DNA of 64,000 nucleotides from Larix kaempferi (taxonomy: Eukaryota; Streptophyta; Pinopsida; Pinales; Pinaceae). The stretch is taken from the NCBI GenBank assembly GCA_027924585.1, contig BSBM01000372.1, positions 32,730,001 through 32,794,000 of the forward strand, in the 5' to 3' direction. The position numbers and the translations under genes were made by a program. The notes beneath the pieces were generated by a model, which worked only from the letters and a program-made list of their open reading frames with translations, was not told the DNA's origin and made no database searches. Below, one piece after another: positions 8,725 through 21,239 of the stretch. The number at the start of each line of letters is the position of its first letter. The first letter of the stretch is position 1.

Positions 8725-10953
8725 AAGAGTGCTTGTCCTTAAGCAATTTAAATTTGTGTGTGGTAGTGCTTTTAGTTACCCAACTTATTCACATTAATTT
8801 TTTTCCCTCCTTCCTTAGTGATGACTATTCATAAGGATACAATTTCAACTGGACCAATTCAACACTCTACAGTCCAAAATATAAGCCACACTAAAGCTAA
8901 AAATGGTATCATGGATCCAAACCAATCGAAAGGAGGTGAATTATACCCTGCTCACTATATGGTCCTGCAAAGAACTGGCATAGGGAACCTCCTAACCAAT
9001 TCCAATAAGAAGAGTAACTCTATACTACAATCACTCAATCAAATCCCCAACAACTGGCCTACTAAGAATATCATCGTATGAAAGCCGAAGTTGACTCTCA
9101 ACTCCCGGTCTGCTGTTATAAATATTCCTTGCATTGTAACTCTAAGATCCCCAAATAATCTCAAAAGGGAACCACCATGATGCTGCTGCATGAATCTGAT
9201 CATAACCATCCCATTGTCATACTTTGTCTGCATCCCCCTCTCCTGGATCTCCAAACTGGAAAATATATGAAAACTGAATCTAGCACCATGGATAGTGGCA
9301 TGTATAGGCATCCAAGTGAAATCTACCATCCTACTTCCATAATATATGTTTAATATAGGAAAAGGAAGTCTATATATATTAGTAGCCATGACTCTTGGCT
9401 AGTCATGAACTCTAACAATCCCCTCAAGAGATAGCTCCATCTCTCCTACTATCCTGCCATCAACCCAACTGAAACAACTGAGTCCAAGAATGATCCTAGG
9501 GTCACAAATGAACCTGAGAAATGCAGAGTGTCTACTGCATCGACCTCTCCACTACATATTCTCCACACAAAGAGCCTCTTGTAGTCTCCTAAGCCACCCA
9601 ACATGAAAACATTGTATCCCTCCATCATAGGGTCTCCCACCTAGGAAACTAATCCTTTGCTCCACATGGATAGTCTCTTGAAAGTGATGGCTAACTCTAC
9701 CACCTATGCCAGATACTAAACTACCAAACCAAGTAATACCAAGATCCCACTGACGATGTTACACCCCTCCAATAATCACTTTCATATGGAACAATCTATC
9801 ACCCTGAAGGATGCCAAGATCCCACCACCAAATTGGAAGTTCATCACTCCCAATGCTCATCCGAACCTATGTGATACTTTATAGTATAACATGAAGCTAC
9901 TCTTGTGCAATATGCACACTCGTAATATGTCTCACATCAATTTCACTGGTCTCATCCAATAGAATTTGATGAAACTCCCATGTCCTGCCATGTATAATAA
10001 AGGAATCATATAACAACAATAGATGCCTCTACTACTGCTTACAAAACTGAACATTGACTAGTATGCTCTGGACTCAATTGGTATCTTCCTCTATCATACA
10101 TCTATCCACCAAATACATGGATGTGTAACCTCCTCTACTGGCTGGTTTGTATAAAGTGTACACATATGTCTTCTCCATGAGTAAGACTCTCTCCCATAGA
10201 GGCAGCTCACGATCCTCCTAAGGAAAAAAAAGTACTTGGTCAACATTCTCCAAGTCAACTCTCTCCTCAAGTACCTTCAAATATGAAATCTCCTCATTAT
10301 CAACCCCCACATGAGGATCCTCCATCGAACCATGAATGTAATCATCCATATACAACTGGTTGTCTGAAGTGTAGGAGGAAGGGTATTATCTTTCCAAATC
10401 CCTACGAAGCTGTTCATCCTCCATATCTGATTCTTGAGGTGCTTTTTTCTTGCTCTTCAATGAATTATGGGTGATCTCGAGCTCATGGGTGAGCCTGTCA
10501 ACTTCACCTCCTTCTTCTTGTAATGCACAATGGTAATCTCAGCAAGCCTAAGCAGATGGTCTCTATAAATAATCAGGTGTATGTAGTTAGTCTTCATAAC
10601 TACCACTTCCTTTCGAATGGCTTCAAAATCTGCAAAGGAATATTCTACTTTCAAACTATCATCTACCCCTGAATCTCTCCAACAACAATATTTCACCAAG
10701 GAATTTGTGTCATCAAAATTTTTCATGGTTTTCCTAACATTCTCTTTACTTACCTTCAACTGTCTTGCTAAGAGTTGGAGCTCATGGGAAAATTCCTCCA
10801 CTAAATTTTCTGATTTGTTTTCATTGTCATCCTCCCCCAAAAAATTGTCTAATGTCTAATATGAAAAATCAGAATGCTTATGGCATGAATCCACAATACT
10901 TAATTCATCTTTAACATCCAAATCAATATTAGAATATTCTACAATACAATCAT
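8725..10953 (-). mobile_element. Internal region of element Z, 3' portion, degenerate
   Basis: This region sits between the polypurine tract of element Z and the inserted chromovirus LTR. Together with 31984-32822 it makes an internal region of only about 3.1 kb, too short for a full gag-pol. I recognise no gag, reverse transcriptase or integrase motif. Minus-strand frames at 9039-9389 and 9449-9640 are open but match no family that I know. I read it as a large non-autonomous LTR element. Confidence 0.5.
10457..10840 (-). CDS. Hypothetical 127-residue ORF inside element Z
   Basis: The frame is in the sense direction of element Z. It has an acidic N-terminus and a heptad-like, probably coiled-coil stretch (residues about 15-45, EFSHELQLLARQLKVSKENV), then a mixed helical part. 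No known domain is visible. It could be the remnant of a structural protein of element Z or a chance frame. It is not covered by the tandem duplication, so no second copy is available for comparison. Confidence 0.25.
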   Translation of the reverse strand: MGEDDNENKSENLVEEFSHELQLLARQLKVSKENVRKTMKNFDDTNSLVKYCCWRDSGVDDSLKVEYSFADFEAIRKEVVVMKTNYIHLIIYRDHLLRLAEITIVHYKKKEVKLTGSPMSSRSPIIH

Positions 10954-13900
10954 TGTAACATCTCCAAATTTCACAAAAAATTAAAATTTTCTAGGTAGCA
11001 TTAATTGTCTACATTTGTTATGCGGAAAAGTATCATTAATGATAATTTAATTCATTTAACTACAAATTGATTATCTTCTATGACGACTCCTATTTCAAAA
11101 GGTCATCATTGTTTAAATGCGTTACATTGTTTATATGCAGTGAATACTATACTTAGTCGTAATCGTCTTTTAATGCATGCAACTAATTCAATACATGTAC
11201 CAACTGTATTATTACTTATAAATTATTCGTTATGTAGTAACTGTTTTTAATTCCATGCACTCATCTTTGTTATCTAAAAGTTTGTTTAATCAAAACATTT
11301 ACTCTTAAAAATGTCGTGAGCAGAATTTAAAGCTATAACCATGAATGTGATTTTAATACTTTTCTTCCTTTGATTGAAGGGTTCCTTAGGGTACCCATGG
11401 GTTACTTAGCTATTATCTAGCTAACGCATCGTAATACTCCTTTACAGACTTTGCAGGTGAGCAATGGTACTTCCAGGTTTAATACGTATTTAAGGGTCGA
11501 TATTTCAAAGTGCATGTCAATCTCATCCTGAAATTATTATGTTAGCTACAACGTTCTTAGCATGCATAAAACTAAATACTCAATACCTAGAGGCATGCCC
11601 TAGCTCACTATTAATATGATAATGTGCTCATTAAACTATGGTTTTTAAACGTGGTAATGCGACATTAAACCAAGGCCTAAATTAATGATTAATACTTAGG
11701 ATTTCAGAACATCATTGTTTTATAAATATCATAATATGATAATGGTACATGTAACATAGTGTGTGATAGTTCTAGGGTGTAACACGATCTATCTACACCA
11801 TAAACTATGCAATACATTAATATTTTTCTTGTCAAACAATACATGGTAATGTTATGCCATACTATGGTTTTTAAAACTTGGATGAATGAATTTATATATA
11901 TATAAAACCTAAGCTTAGCCAATGGCTGGCCTTTAAACTATAGTCATGACCCAATATTTCCAGGGTGGTGGAATGCAGAGCTGGTAGGAGTAATGAAACT
12001 CGACTGCGTTGATCTTTAAAGCTCTTTAATGCACTCTTAGTGGATTGCTTAGTGGTAACTCTCGTGACACGACTTCACGTGCAAGCTTGTAATACTAACA
12101 TGCCGAGGTGGATTACCCTATGGTTTCAATGTAAGTAAAGGATGGCTAAAAAGTTATGATAATGTAAAGGGTTTTGACTATAGGCAAAATACACCCAAAT
12201 TTAACCATGGTAAAATGCGTGTTGGCAGGAAACTAACCTCGACAGGGTATTTACTTAAATGCAATTTAATGAGAAGTGTAATCGTGGTGATCCTTGCATT
12301 GTTGAACCATGTGATAGCTTGGGGTTTTGTGTAAACCCTAGCTACACGTTGAAATATTGGTAATAGTGTTAGTTTCATTCATTTGCAAGGTTTGTTGGAG
12401 AACCGACAGGCTCCCGATTAAGTCGGGGTTTTGAATGTTTAAACCCTGCCAGGGTTCAATGGTGGAACTATAACCTGCATTCCCGGGTACTGTTAGCTAT
12501 GGTAAACTCAGAGTTCGATGGTATAAAGAACCGTGATGCTGCTCTCGGCACAATGCCATGAACCGAAGGTAAAATCGCCACTAAGTTGGATTTTGACAGT
12601 GATCAAGGGTTTATACTTTGTTTTATACTTTTCACTAGTATTATAATTTTCTTTTAACCATTGGTGTTGTTGATTTACTGTGTTAGGGTAATTTTCGTCA
12701 AAGTTGGATTTTATGAAGACTATGGCGATTGCTTCTAAGGGATGCTATGGCCCTAGTAAGCCTCGGTGATTCCCATGGACACCCTAATTGTAGCTCTTGA
12801 AACAAAGGTGGTGGAGGGCAGTCTGTGTGGTTTCGTCGAGAAGAAAAATCACTCTTCTATTAGGTTTTACTGTATTAATGGATAGTTTGTACACCATTTG
12901 GAAACTCTATAAATGAAATAATAATGGGTATCTGATGTTCGAGCTACGACTCTTATTAAATCTTGTCTAGAAAATTAATTTTAATACTGGATTCGATTTT
13001 TATTTATTCAGGAAATCTTTTAAGGTTGAACCCTGCAACTTTCGTATGATATTTTGTTTTCTCAGGTTTAATGTCAGTTTTCACAAACCCTTTGCTTCAA
13101 TTATTTTCAGTTGTTTTTCATATTTGAATTTATAAAGTGTTTGAAGGGTTTCGGGTTTGAGCTCGGTCATCTTTATGGTAAAAAATAAAAGATTTGTAAA
13201 TAAAACCTGGGCAGATTTCATTTTGTAATTTTTTCTTAAAACTTAACAGTATGAAATTATTACAACCAAAGTGAATTTAGATCTTTGTTCTAATGATCTT
13301 TTAAATCGATATTTGTTATATTGATAAGCTAGTTTTCATAAACATTTAAGCTTGTAAATCTGTTCTTAGTTTATAATTACCCTACTATGGAAATTCGTAG
13401 AATTAGGGTTAGATGCATTCGATTTTAAGCTTCTAATGTATAAACATTAAGTTTACAGAACTTCTTATAATATTTGATATTGTAAGTTTTAGATCTTAAG
13501 ATTAATTAATTTGATTATGGCTCGACCTTTGATATAAATGATTTCGGATGGTGAAAGTATGAACTTGTTTATTTTTTGATGAACCCTTCACAATATTGTG
13601 TAGGGCTAAAAGATAAGGACAGTACTTGAATTCGTTTATTAGTTGTAATGGTAATGGGCATAACCCGAGCTTAAATATTCTTGAAGAGTAGTGTTGGAAT
13701 CCTACAATGATTCTATAGTTTGCTTTTAGATTTAATAAAGTAATTAATTTACTATCATAATCTACGTTATTCATGTATATTATAAATGATATAGCTTAGG
13801 GTTTGAATCCCTAAATACATTGTAATAGTTTGTGTAATTTACTTCCAATATAATGATTCGATTTGACTTAATTATATACTCTCATATAGAAGGAAAACGA

Positions 13901-15183
13901 TGCTCATAACATATACTTATAAATTATTCTAGAAAAGATACTTGTATTATTATTGGTTAGAATAAGTGTTTTAACCTAGACTACAATATTGCAGTGAAAT
14001 CTAGGGTTTTGTATTATGATTTTGTACAATAATATATTATGTTCTGACTACAAGTAAACTTTGTTTTTAGTTCATAAAAGAACAGGTGTATGTAATACAG
14101 ATATATTCGATATTTGAAATGATTATACAGTCCTACGGTAAGTAGTATTTTATGGTTTTACAAATAAAATAAATTCATTTATACAGATCTTTATAAACAA
14201 TTCTATCTGAGATATTTTCGATCATGCTAATCCATTTATAACTTAACTCTTTTGTACTAGAGTACGACACTTAATAGTGTGTGGAAAAATACATGGGAGT
14301 AATTTATTCATTCATACTACACTTAATCAGAAATAAACTATTAGTCTAGCAATTTTAAACAATTTTCAGAATAGATGACGGTTCAGAATTAAATCATTCA
14401 GAAAACTAATATGACATAAAATAAATAAGATAACACAATGAAAACCTGTTAACAACAGAGGGTGACAAACATCCAAACGAGCCCGTTCCACACAACCTTC
14501 TCCTGAAGACAGCCAAATCACTTGCCTTAGGACCCCCAAGCCTGTTCACTGAACCACCAGGACAAAGATGTTGTGTGGAGAATGGAATAAATTCCTCTGC
14601 AACTCAGCAGTAGTACTTAACAGTAATACTTATGCCTTTAGAAATATTAAACTCAGCAATAAGGCTGTTCTAGTTCAGAATGCAGACTTATCTCAATCAA
14701 TCACTTCCTAGCTTTCCCCTCATCGAATCTCTTGTGCTCTCTTCTTTTTCCTTTTTTAGAAATTATTACAAGGTAAAAACTGAACAGCCTCCTGCTGAAT
14801 TCAATGGGTACATAAAGCATGCCTAGGTATTTTGGTCAGTTTCTTAGTTATTGAGTCACCTGCTCAGTTCCACTTTCTTGGGGAACATGACCATAAAAAT
14901 AGGGAAGTTTCCCCCTGCAACAGCTAGAAGTTAATTGATGATGCTACCAAGTGTCAGTTTGCTCTCACCCCAGTCCATTCCTCCTAGTGGGATAGTGAAC
15001 ACTCATTTAACAGCCTCCCTTGGATATTTGTCACCTCTTTTATTTATTAATAATAAAATATTCAGAGTAACTAATTACAGTCATCCTTGACCCCACTTGG
15101 TCAATAATCATAAAACTTTACAATAACATAAAACATAATGTTTTTCTCACAACATTAAATGTCCATAATTTGGGTATGTGACA
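10954..15183 (-). repeat. 3' LTR of the chromovirus (LTR A)
   Basis: The LTR runs from TGTAACATC to ATGTGACA in plus orientation. It differs from LTR B at about 5-6% of sites in the first 150 bp, and it lacks a block of about 155 bp that LTRs B and C have at 30003-30158. Frames inside the LTR are shadows and are not genes. Confidence 0.85.
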
Positions 15184-15196
15184 AACACCCCCTCTT
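15184..15196 (-). promoter_or_regulatory. Polypurine tract of the chromovirus
   Basis: On the minus strand AAGAGGGGGTGTT abuts the 3' LTR start TGTCACAT. It would prime plus-strand DNA synthesis. Confidence 0.75.
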
Positions 15197-15223
15197 AAGT
15201 TCAACATCATCCTCGATGTTGCT

Positions 15224-15385
15224 TTATTCATCATCCTCTAAGTCCTCTTGGAACAGAATTGGATATGCCACCCGCATATTACTTTCCAATTCCCAGGTTG
15301 CTTCATCTGGACTAAGGTGCTTCCATTGCACCTTTACCTATCCAATGGTATGATTACAAAGCAAAATTTTTCTCTTCACGAGGAT
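15224..15385 (-). pseudogene. Chromodomain at the integrase C-terminus (broken)
   Basis: The minus-strand frame after the integrase stop continues in the same register as a chromodomain: VKVQWKHLSPDEATWELE, then a YPILF end and a DEDDE-like acidic tail closed by TAA at 15224-15226. Two in-frame stops interrupt it, one at 15386-15388 and one just before the VKVQW motif. Such domains steer gypsy integration into heterochromatin. This supports the chromovirus assignment. Confidence 0.75.
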
Positions 15386-16711
15386 TCAATCCATTTCCAC
15401 CAGAAAATCTCCTTCTGGTTCCACTTGTACATCATTCCAATTAATCACATGAGTAGCATCATGCACATAATTTTTCAAAACAGAAATGTGAAACACATTA
15501 TATACTTTAAGATTTGGTGGCAAAGCCGACTGATATGCCATTGGTCCTACCCTGGACAGTATTTCAAAAGGTCCACAATACCTTGGTGCTATTTTAGCAC
15601 AGCTTCCTAACTTTAAGGAGCTCTTTTTAGGTTTTACCTTGATGAAGACATGTTCACCAACCTGAAACTCTTTCTGAGTTCTTTTGAGATTTGCATTACT
15701 TTTCTGTCTATCTTGTGCAATTTTCAAATTGCCTTGAACCCGTTTCACAGTTAGTTCCATTTCGTTCAATAATTCAGGTCCTAACATTAACCTGTCAACT
15801 GGATTACTCCAAGAAATAGGAGTGTTACACTTTCTGCCATACAAAATTTCAAATGGACTGAGTTTTGCTGAATCTTGGTAATGATTATTATAAGCAAAAT
15901 CGGCAAGATGCAAATATTCTTCCCATTTACCTAGTTGATCTTTAACATACATTCTTAACAAATCTTCAAGAATTTGATTGACTCTTTCTGTCTGCCCATC
16001 CGTTTGCGGATGAAATGATGTACTGAAATTTAAAGTAGTATATAAACCTTTAAATAAAAACTTCCAGAAATTTCCTATAAACTTAGAGTCTCTATCAGAA
16101 ATTATAACTTTAGGAATCCCATGCAAATGAAAAATTTGTTTCATAAAAATTTCAGCAATGTTAGCAGCCTTGTAGGTTGTCTTAATAGGTATGAAATGGG
16201 ATGCTTTACTAAGCTTATCCACAACTACCATTATGGAATCATTCTGTTTCTGATTTTTAGGTAAACCAGTTATAAAATCAATACTGATTATTTCCCATTT
16301 CCAATCTAGAACTGGTAGTGGCTGCAATAGCCCAGCTGGGTGTTGATGTTCAGCCTTTATTTGCTGACACTCCATACATGTAGCAATGTATTCACCTACC
16401 TCATTTTTCATATTTGGCCAAAAATAATCTTTCCTCAGCATGGTTATCATCTTTTGGTAACCAGGATGTCCTGAATAAGGACTTTTATGTATTTCATTTA
16501 AAATCAACAACTTAATTTCACCGACATTGGGCACATAAAGTCTGTTTTTATACAACATTAATCCTTTTTCATCAATTCTGAAATTTGTTATTAAATTTTC
16601 AGAATTATCTTCAACAACTTTTTCTTGTAACTTTTGATATTTTTCATCCATTCTCATTCTTTCTTTAATCTGATTTTCTAAATCTGTTTTATAAGTACTG
16701 ATTGCTGTCAA
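15386..16711 (-). pseudogene. Integrase region of the chromovirus pol
   Basis: The 441-residue frame covers the integrase. The zinc-binding part has HPGYQKMITMLRKDYFWP and CMECQ (residues about 75-115). The catalytic core has all three acidic residues, in SIDFITGLP, ISDRDSKF and QTDGQTERVNQILE (residues about 145-245). The C-terminal part ends in LPPNLKVYNVFHISVLK, which normally leads to a chromodomain. This segment looks intact by motif, unlike its neighbours. The upstream frame is broken near 16711-16757. Confidence 0.85.
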
Positions 16712-16756
16712 AAAATTTAATCTTGCATTTCTTCTTAATGCATCAGCAACTTTATT

Positions 16757-17242
16757 CTATTTACCCTTAATGTGGTGAATCTCAAAATCATACTCTCTAA
16801 GGAAAGACAACCACCTAGCTTGCCTTGCGTTAAGATTTTGTTGATCCAATAAATATTTTAAGCCTTTATTATTTGTCATTAATGTAAACTTTCTTCCGAT
16901 TAAGTGATGATGCCACATCTTTAACGCATGTATCACGACAGCCAACTCTAAGTCGTAAGTTGCATAGTTCTTCTCATGAATTTTTAACTTTCTGGATTCA
17001 TAGGAAATTACATGACCTTCTTGTGTTAAGACTTCTCCAAGTCCATCATTGCATGCATCCATGCAAACAATGAAATCCTTGTTTGGATCCGCAATTTTTA
17101 GAATAGGTGCAGTTGTTAACAGTTCTTTTAATTTCTTAAAAATTTCTTCACATTTTTTATCCCAATTAAATTTCTTACCCTTCTTTTGTAAGGAGGTTAT
17201 AGGAATCGCTATTCGTGAGAATCCTTCTATAAACTTACGATA
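16757..17242 (-). pseudogene. RNase H region of the chromovirus pol
   Basis: The segment begins with the RT connection and runs through DACNDGLGEVLTQEG, YATYDLELAVVIHALK and the hydrophobic KYLLDQQNLNARQARW block. The third acidic position, normally the Asp of a TDH/TDN motif, is Asn here (MTNNKGLKYL, codon 16871-16873), which should cripple cleavage. A stop separates it from the upstream RT thumb at about 17241-17243. Confidence 0.8.
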
Positions 17243-18549
17243 CTAACCTGCAATTACCATAAAAGATCGTACAACAGTTACGTCTTTAGGGAAAGGCCAT
17301 TCATTAATTGTTTTTATCTTGTCTGAGTCTACTGTGACTCCATCCTTGGATATCACATGCCCTCGATACTGTATTTTATCTTTGAAGAAATCACATTTGT
17401 TGAATTTAGCGTAAAGCTGGTGTTCTCTTAACACTTCTAAATTATCTTTAAGTGTTCATCCTGTTCCTCTTTAGTCTTAGAATAAATTAAGATGTCATTA
17501 ATAAATACCACTATGAATTTATCTAAGTAATTATGTAATGCATTATTCATTAGACACATGAAAACTGCTGGAGCATTAGTTAGCCCAAAAGGCATAACCA
17601 CAAACTCGTAGTGCCCATAACGGGTTCTGAAAGAAGTCTTAAATATTTCCTCATCTTTAATTCTGACTTGATAGTACCTCGACCTCAAGTATATCTTAGA
17701 AAATATCGTTGCACCACGCAGTTGATCAAACAGATCATCAACGCGGGGAAAATGATATATGTTCTTTATGGTCATTTTATTTAACTGACAGTAATCTATA
17801 CATAATCGTAAAGTTCTGTTTTTCTTTTTAACAAAAAAAATAGGTGCTCCCCACGGAGACACACTTGGCCTTATATCATTTTTATCAATTATTTCTTTTA
17901 ACTGTGATTTAAGTTCATTAAGCTCCAGAATGTTCATTCTGTAAGGAGCCTTTGAGTTTGGTACCATTCCCGGTACCAACTCAATGGTAAAATCTAGTTC
18001 CCTTTTCGGAGGTAGTCCTGGAATTTCTTCCGGGAATACATCAGAAAATTCCTGTAAAATTGGTATGTCTTCTAGTTTTAACTTATCATTAATTAAGTTT
18101 ACAGCAAACAACTTACACCCCTTACAAACAACCTTTTTAACTTGTAAAGCATAAAATTGTCTAACATAAGTATTTCTAGGAATTCCTTTTATTGTTACAG
18201 TTTCACATTTATCATTCAAACAAGTAAAGGTCTTTGCCAAAAAATTTAACACTACTCTATGCTTTTCCATCCAGTCCATTCCAATCAAAACATCGTAAGA
18301 ACCTAATGTTAATACATTCAGCTTAACATGAGTCCTAAACTGATTCATCAATAATTCACAATATTTTACATAATCAGTTACCTTTATTTTAGTTCCAGTA
18401 GCTAATTGAACCAACCATGATTTTTCAAACTTTTCTACTTTCAGGTTGCAACATTTTACTAAATCAGGTGACACATAGCTAAGACTTGCTCCTGGATCAA
18501 TTAAAATAGAGATGGGTTTATTTTTCATCATACCTTCCACTTCAACCAT
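17243..18549 (-). pseudogene. Protease and reverse transcriptase of the chromovirus pol
   Basis: The N-terminal part is a retropepsin with [13 protein letters not shown] (a DPG active site, known from some plant chromoviruses) and [10 protein letters not shown]. The RT has [17 protein letters not shown] and [13 protein letters not shown]. The catalytic box reads [11 protein letters not shown], where gypsy elements have FIDD. The Asp-to-Asn change is at 17497-17499 and should abolish polymerase activity. A frameshift near 17434-17440 separates the thumb (17243-17434) from the rest. Confidence 0.85.
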
Positions 18550-18611
18550 TGAAGTTTGATGATCAGCTTATATGTTCTCCAAAGCCGCATTTATCCTGGG
18601 CATGTCCCTTG

Positions 18612-19696
18612 TTAAGTCACCAATAGTAGCCTCCTCCTGTATTGTGTGTATGTTGTTGATGGTCCTCTTTCTGAGTGGGCAGTTTGATGCATAGTGAGGT
18701 CCCTAACAGTCCCAACATTTAACAGGTTCTTTTTGTTCATTGTTTTTAACAAATTTTTCTTAGGTGGATCTCTGTTTCTTACAGCTGTAAAATTTGACTG
18801 TACATTGCCTCTTGCATTATTCCCTTGAAATTTTATGTTAGAAAAATTACGTGAATTACTATTTCCAAAGTTGCGATTAAAAGAAAAATGCTTTTTCCTT
18901 TGTTCAAAATTATTAGGCCTCTTTACTTTCCAGATAGGTATGCCTTCCCTTTTCTTGTTATGTTCATAACAGATATTTGCTTTTCTCATGGCCTCTTGAA
19001 GGGTTCTAGGATCATCATACTCAATTATGTCATTTATATGAGAGGGTAAACAACTCAAAAATATTTGTACCTTAGGCTTTTCTTCAGTAGTGTAAGGCAC
19101 ATACCTTAGCAAACTTGAAAACGTGTTGCTTAATTCCTTCATATCCATGGAACCTAACTTTAATTCATAAAACTCTTTAGCTTGTTCCTCATAATACCAT
19201 TCCGACATAAATTTTCTTTTAAAATACTTTTTAAAATTACTCCAGTTTACGTTTTTCTCCTTTAAGCCTTTTACTCGTTTCAAATCTTGCCATCAGATGT
19301 CTGCTTTTCCAGTCAGATTATAAATTGCTATTCTAGATTTTAAATGACTTGAGTAGCTGTAAATTTGAAAGTACTTATTCATATCGGACAACCATGCTTC
19401 GGCTTCCTCACTCTTTTATGTTCTCCATTAAAAGTTGGTGGTTTGATCTTCTTAAATTCGCCTGAAATTTATTCGTATGGCTTGTTCTTCTTATTTTCAG
19501 TGTAGCAGTCACTTTCACTACTATCGCTGGAATACTTGTGCTTTTTCCTGCATGATTTTTCATAGAATTCAGAAGAAGAATTGTTTTCGTAATTAGTTAG
19601 TTTTAACTTTTTAACCTTACGTTGGTAGGACATAGTTCTAGATTCAGAGTTATTTTATGTTCTCTTATCCTTATCATTATTATGGAATTTATCCAA
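18612..19696 (-). pseudogene. gag of the chromovirus, C-terminal part (split by copia-1)
   Basis: The retrotransposon gag domain is recognisable: KIKPPTFNGE, EAEAWLSDMNKYF, a WQDLK motif and NWSNFKKYFKRKF. One long frame covers 18612-19283, and the upstream part to 19696 is broken by stops and a frameshift. The zinc knuckle lies near 18685-18720 in another frame, with a TAG at 18703-18705 between its second Cys and the conserved His. The N-terminal gag piece is at 27261-27476, on the far side of copia-1. Confidence 0.8.
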
Positions 19697-19701
19697 CAAG
19701 A

Positions 19702-20294
19702 TGTTAATTTTCGAGCATTAATTCACAATACTCTAGGATCTTTACTGAGAGAATAACATGTACAGTATATCAATGCATATCAATCATAGCAAGCATATCG
19801 ATCATCACAAGATGCAATCATAAGAGACAATAGACACACAGAGTTTTTGTGGGGAAAACCCTAAGGTGAAAAACCCCACAACTTCCTCAGAGATAGATAG
19901 AGCAATAGCACAACCAAAGTACAACCCAAGTACAGAGATAGACTCCTCCTAGTAGCTGATCCTCCTCCTCACATGTGTGCCACTTTTCGAGTGATGGATA
20001 AGTGAATAAGTGAAGTGATCAAATAGAGAGATCCCGCTCTCTATTTATACTTGTTCTGAGCAGCCTAATAAACCTATGGGGCCGACTTATCTAACTCAGC
20101 ATAATAACCCCAGGTTAACTTAATCAGGGCCAACCCCACACATGGTGGTCTAATAACCCATCGGCAAGTTACGACACTTGCGACACTAGTCAATACAAAT
20201 GACGACACTTCCGTATATAGGAATAATATATCTCTATAGGAGTACAATAAAATACATAGATGAAATACATTATGAAGTTACATATACATCAACA
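19702..20294 (-). repeat. 3' LTR of copia-1 (593 bp)
   Basis: It runs TGTTAATTTTCGAG...TACATCAACA. Compared with the 5' LTR it holds 15 extra bases near 19860, inside GGGGAAAACCCTAAGG; copia-3 LTRs resemble this longer form. The complement of a TATA box (TATAAATAG) lies at about 20041-20049. The polypurine tract AAGAGGGAG (minus strand) abuts it at 20295-20303. Confidence 0.9.
20021..20046. promoter_or_regulatory. Palindrome overlapping the TATA box in the copia-1 3' LTR
   Basis: AAATAGAGAG (20021-20030) and CTCTCTATTT (20037-20046) form a perfect 10-bp inverted repeat around a 6-base centre. The right arm runs into the minus-strand TATA box. The 5' LTR has the same pair at 26987-26996 and 27003-27012. 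Copia-3 has a different but equally perfect pair at the same place. Confidence 0.75.
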
Positions 20295-20479
20295 CTCCCT
20301 CTTAACTAGGAAGGTATTTCTCGATACAGATCTGCTAACACATGTCTTCTTCTCTGGATCATCATCAACGAATCATCATCATCATCACTGCTGTTGCTAT
20401 CTCAATCAATCTCTGATCTACTCGTCATAGGAAGTTCTACAGAGCAAGTCCTTTTTCATACTGGATGTAGGCCCACCAC

Positions 20480-21185
20480 CTGTAGGTCTTCATCATCACT
20501 GGCCATACTGTGGAATACTCAGGACTGATTACGTGCCTCAACAAAACCTCGAAAGAGAATCCCAGGACTGATTACGAGCACACTGCTCAACTTATCGGAT
20601 CTCCCAGGATCTTTTACATGTTGACCTTCATAAAACCTACTTAGAGCATCCCAGGATGTTACGAGCAAACCGCTCTACCTTTCTGGATCTCGATAGAGCA
20701 TCCCAGGCTGTTACGAGCACACCGCTCTACATGTCCGGGTTTTAAAGGATCTTTTCTATGTGAACTTTCGAAAAACCTACTTAGAGCATCCCAGGCTATT
20801 ACGAGCAAACCGCTCTACCTGTCCGGATCTCGATAGAGCATCCCAGGATGTTACGATCACACCGCTCTACCTGTCCAGATTTTAAAGGATCTTTTCTATG
20901 TGAACTTTCGCAAAACCTACTCAGAGCATCCCAGGCTGTTACGAGCAAACCGCTCTACCTGTCCGGATCTCGATAGAGCATCCTAGGCTGTTACGAGCAC
21001 ACCGCTCTACCTGTTTGGATTTTAAAGGAAATTTTCTATGCGAAACTGTAGCAAAACCTACTCAGAGAATCCCAGGTGGTTACGAGCACACTGCTCTACC
21101 TGTCTGGATCTCGATAGAGCAACCCAGGCTGTTACGAGCACACCGCTCTACCTGTCCAATTTTTAAAGGATCTTTTATATGCTAC
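20480..21185. repeat. 140-bp higher-order tandem repeat in the 3' region of copia-1
   Basis: The marker TTTAAAGGA starts at 20741, 20881, 21021 and 21162, spacings of 140, 140 and 141 bp. Each 140-bp unit holds two related subunits of the type TAGAGCATCCCAGGCTGTTACGAGCA(A/C)ACCGCTCTA, so the flanks TAGAGC and GCTCTA are inverted. The first, less regular unit starts near 20520. The array lies between RNase H and the 3' LTR and would be part of the element transcript. The same array with the same period is in copia-2. Confidence 0.9.
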
Positions 21186-21239
21186 CTGCACAACCTGTCC
21201 ACGGCCACAAAGTATCAAATCGATACTCACCATACATCA

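Noticed and set aside
15248-15610. Plus-strand 120-residue ORF
   Set aside because: It is the reverse of the integrase/chromodomain coding strand, a shadow frame.
20480-21185. Regular repeats that could be mistaken for a CRISPR array
   Set aside because: Units are contiguous, the intervening parts are themselves repeated, and the array lies inside a plant copia element.
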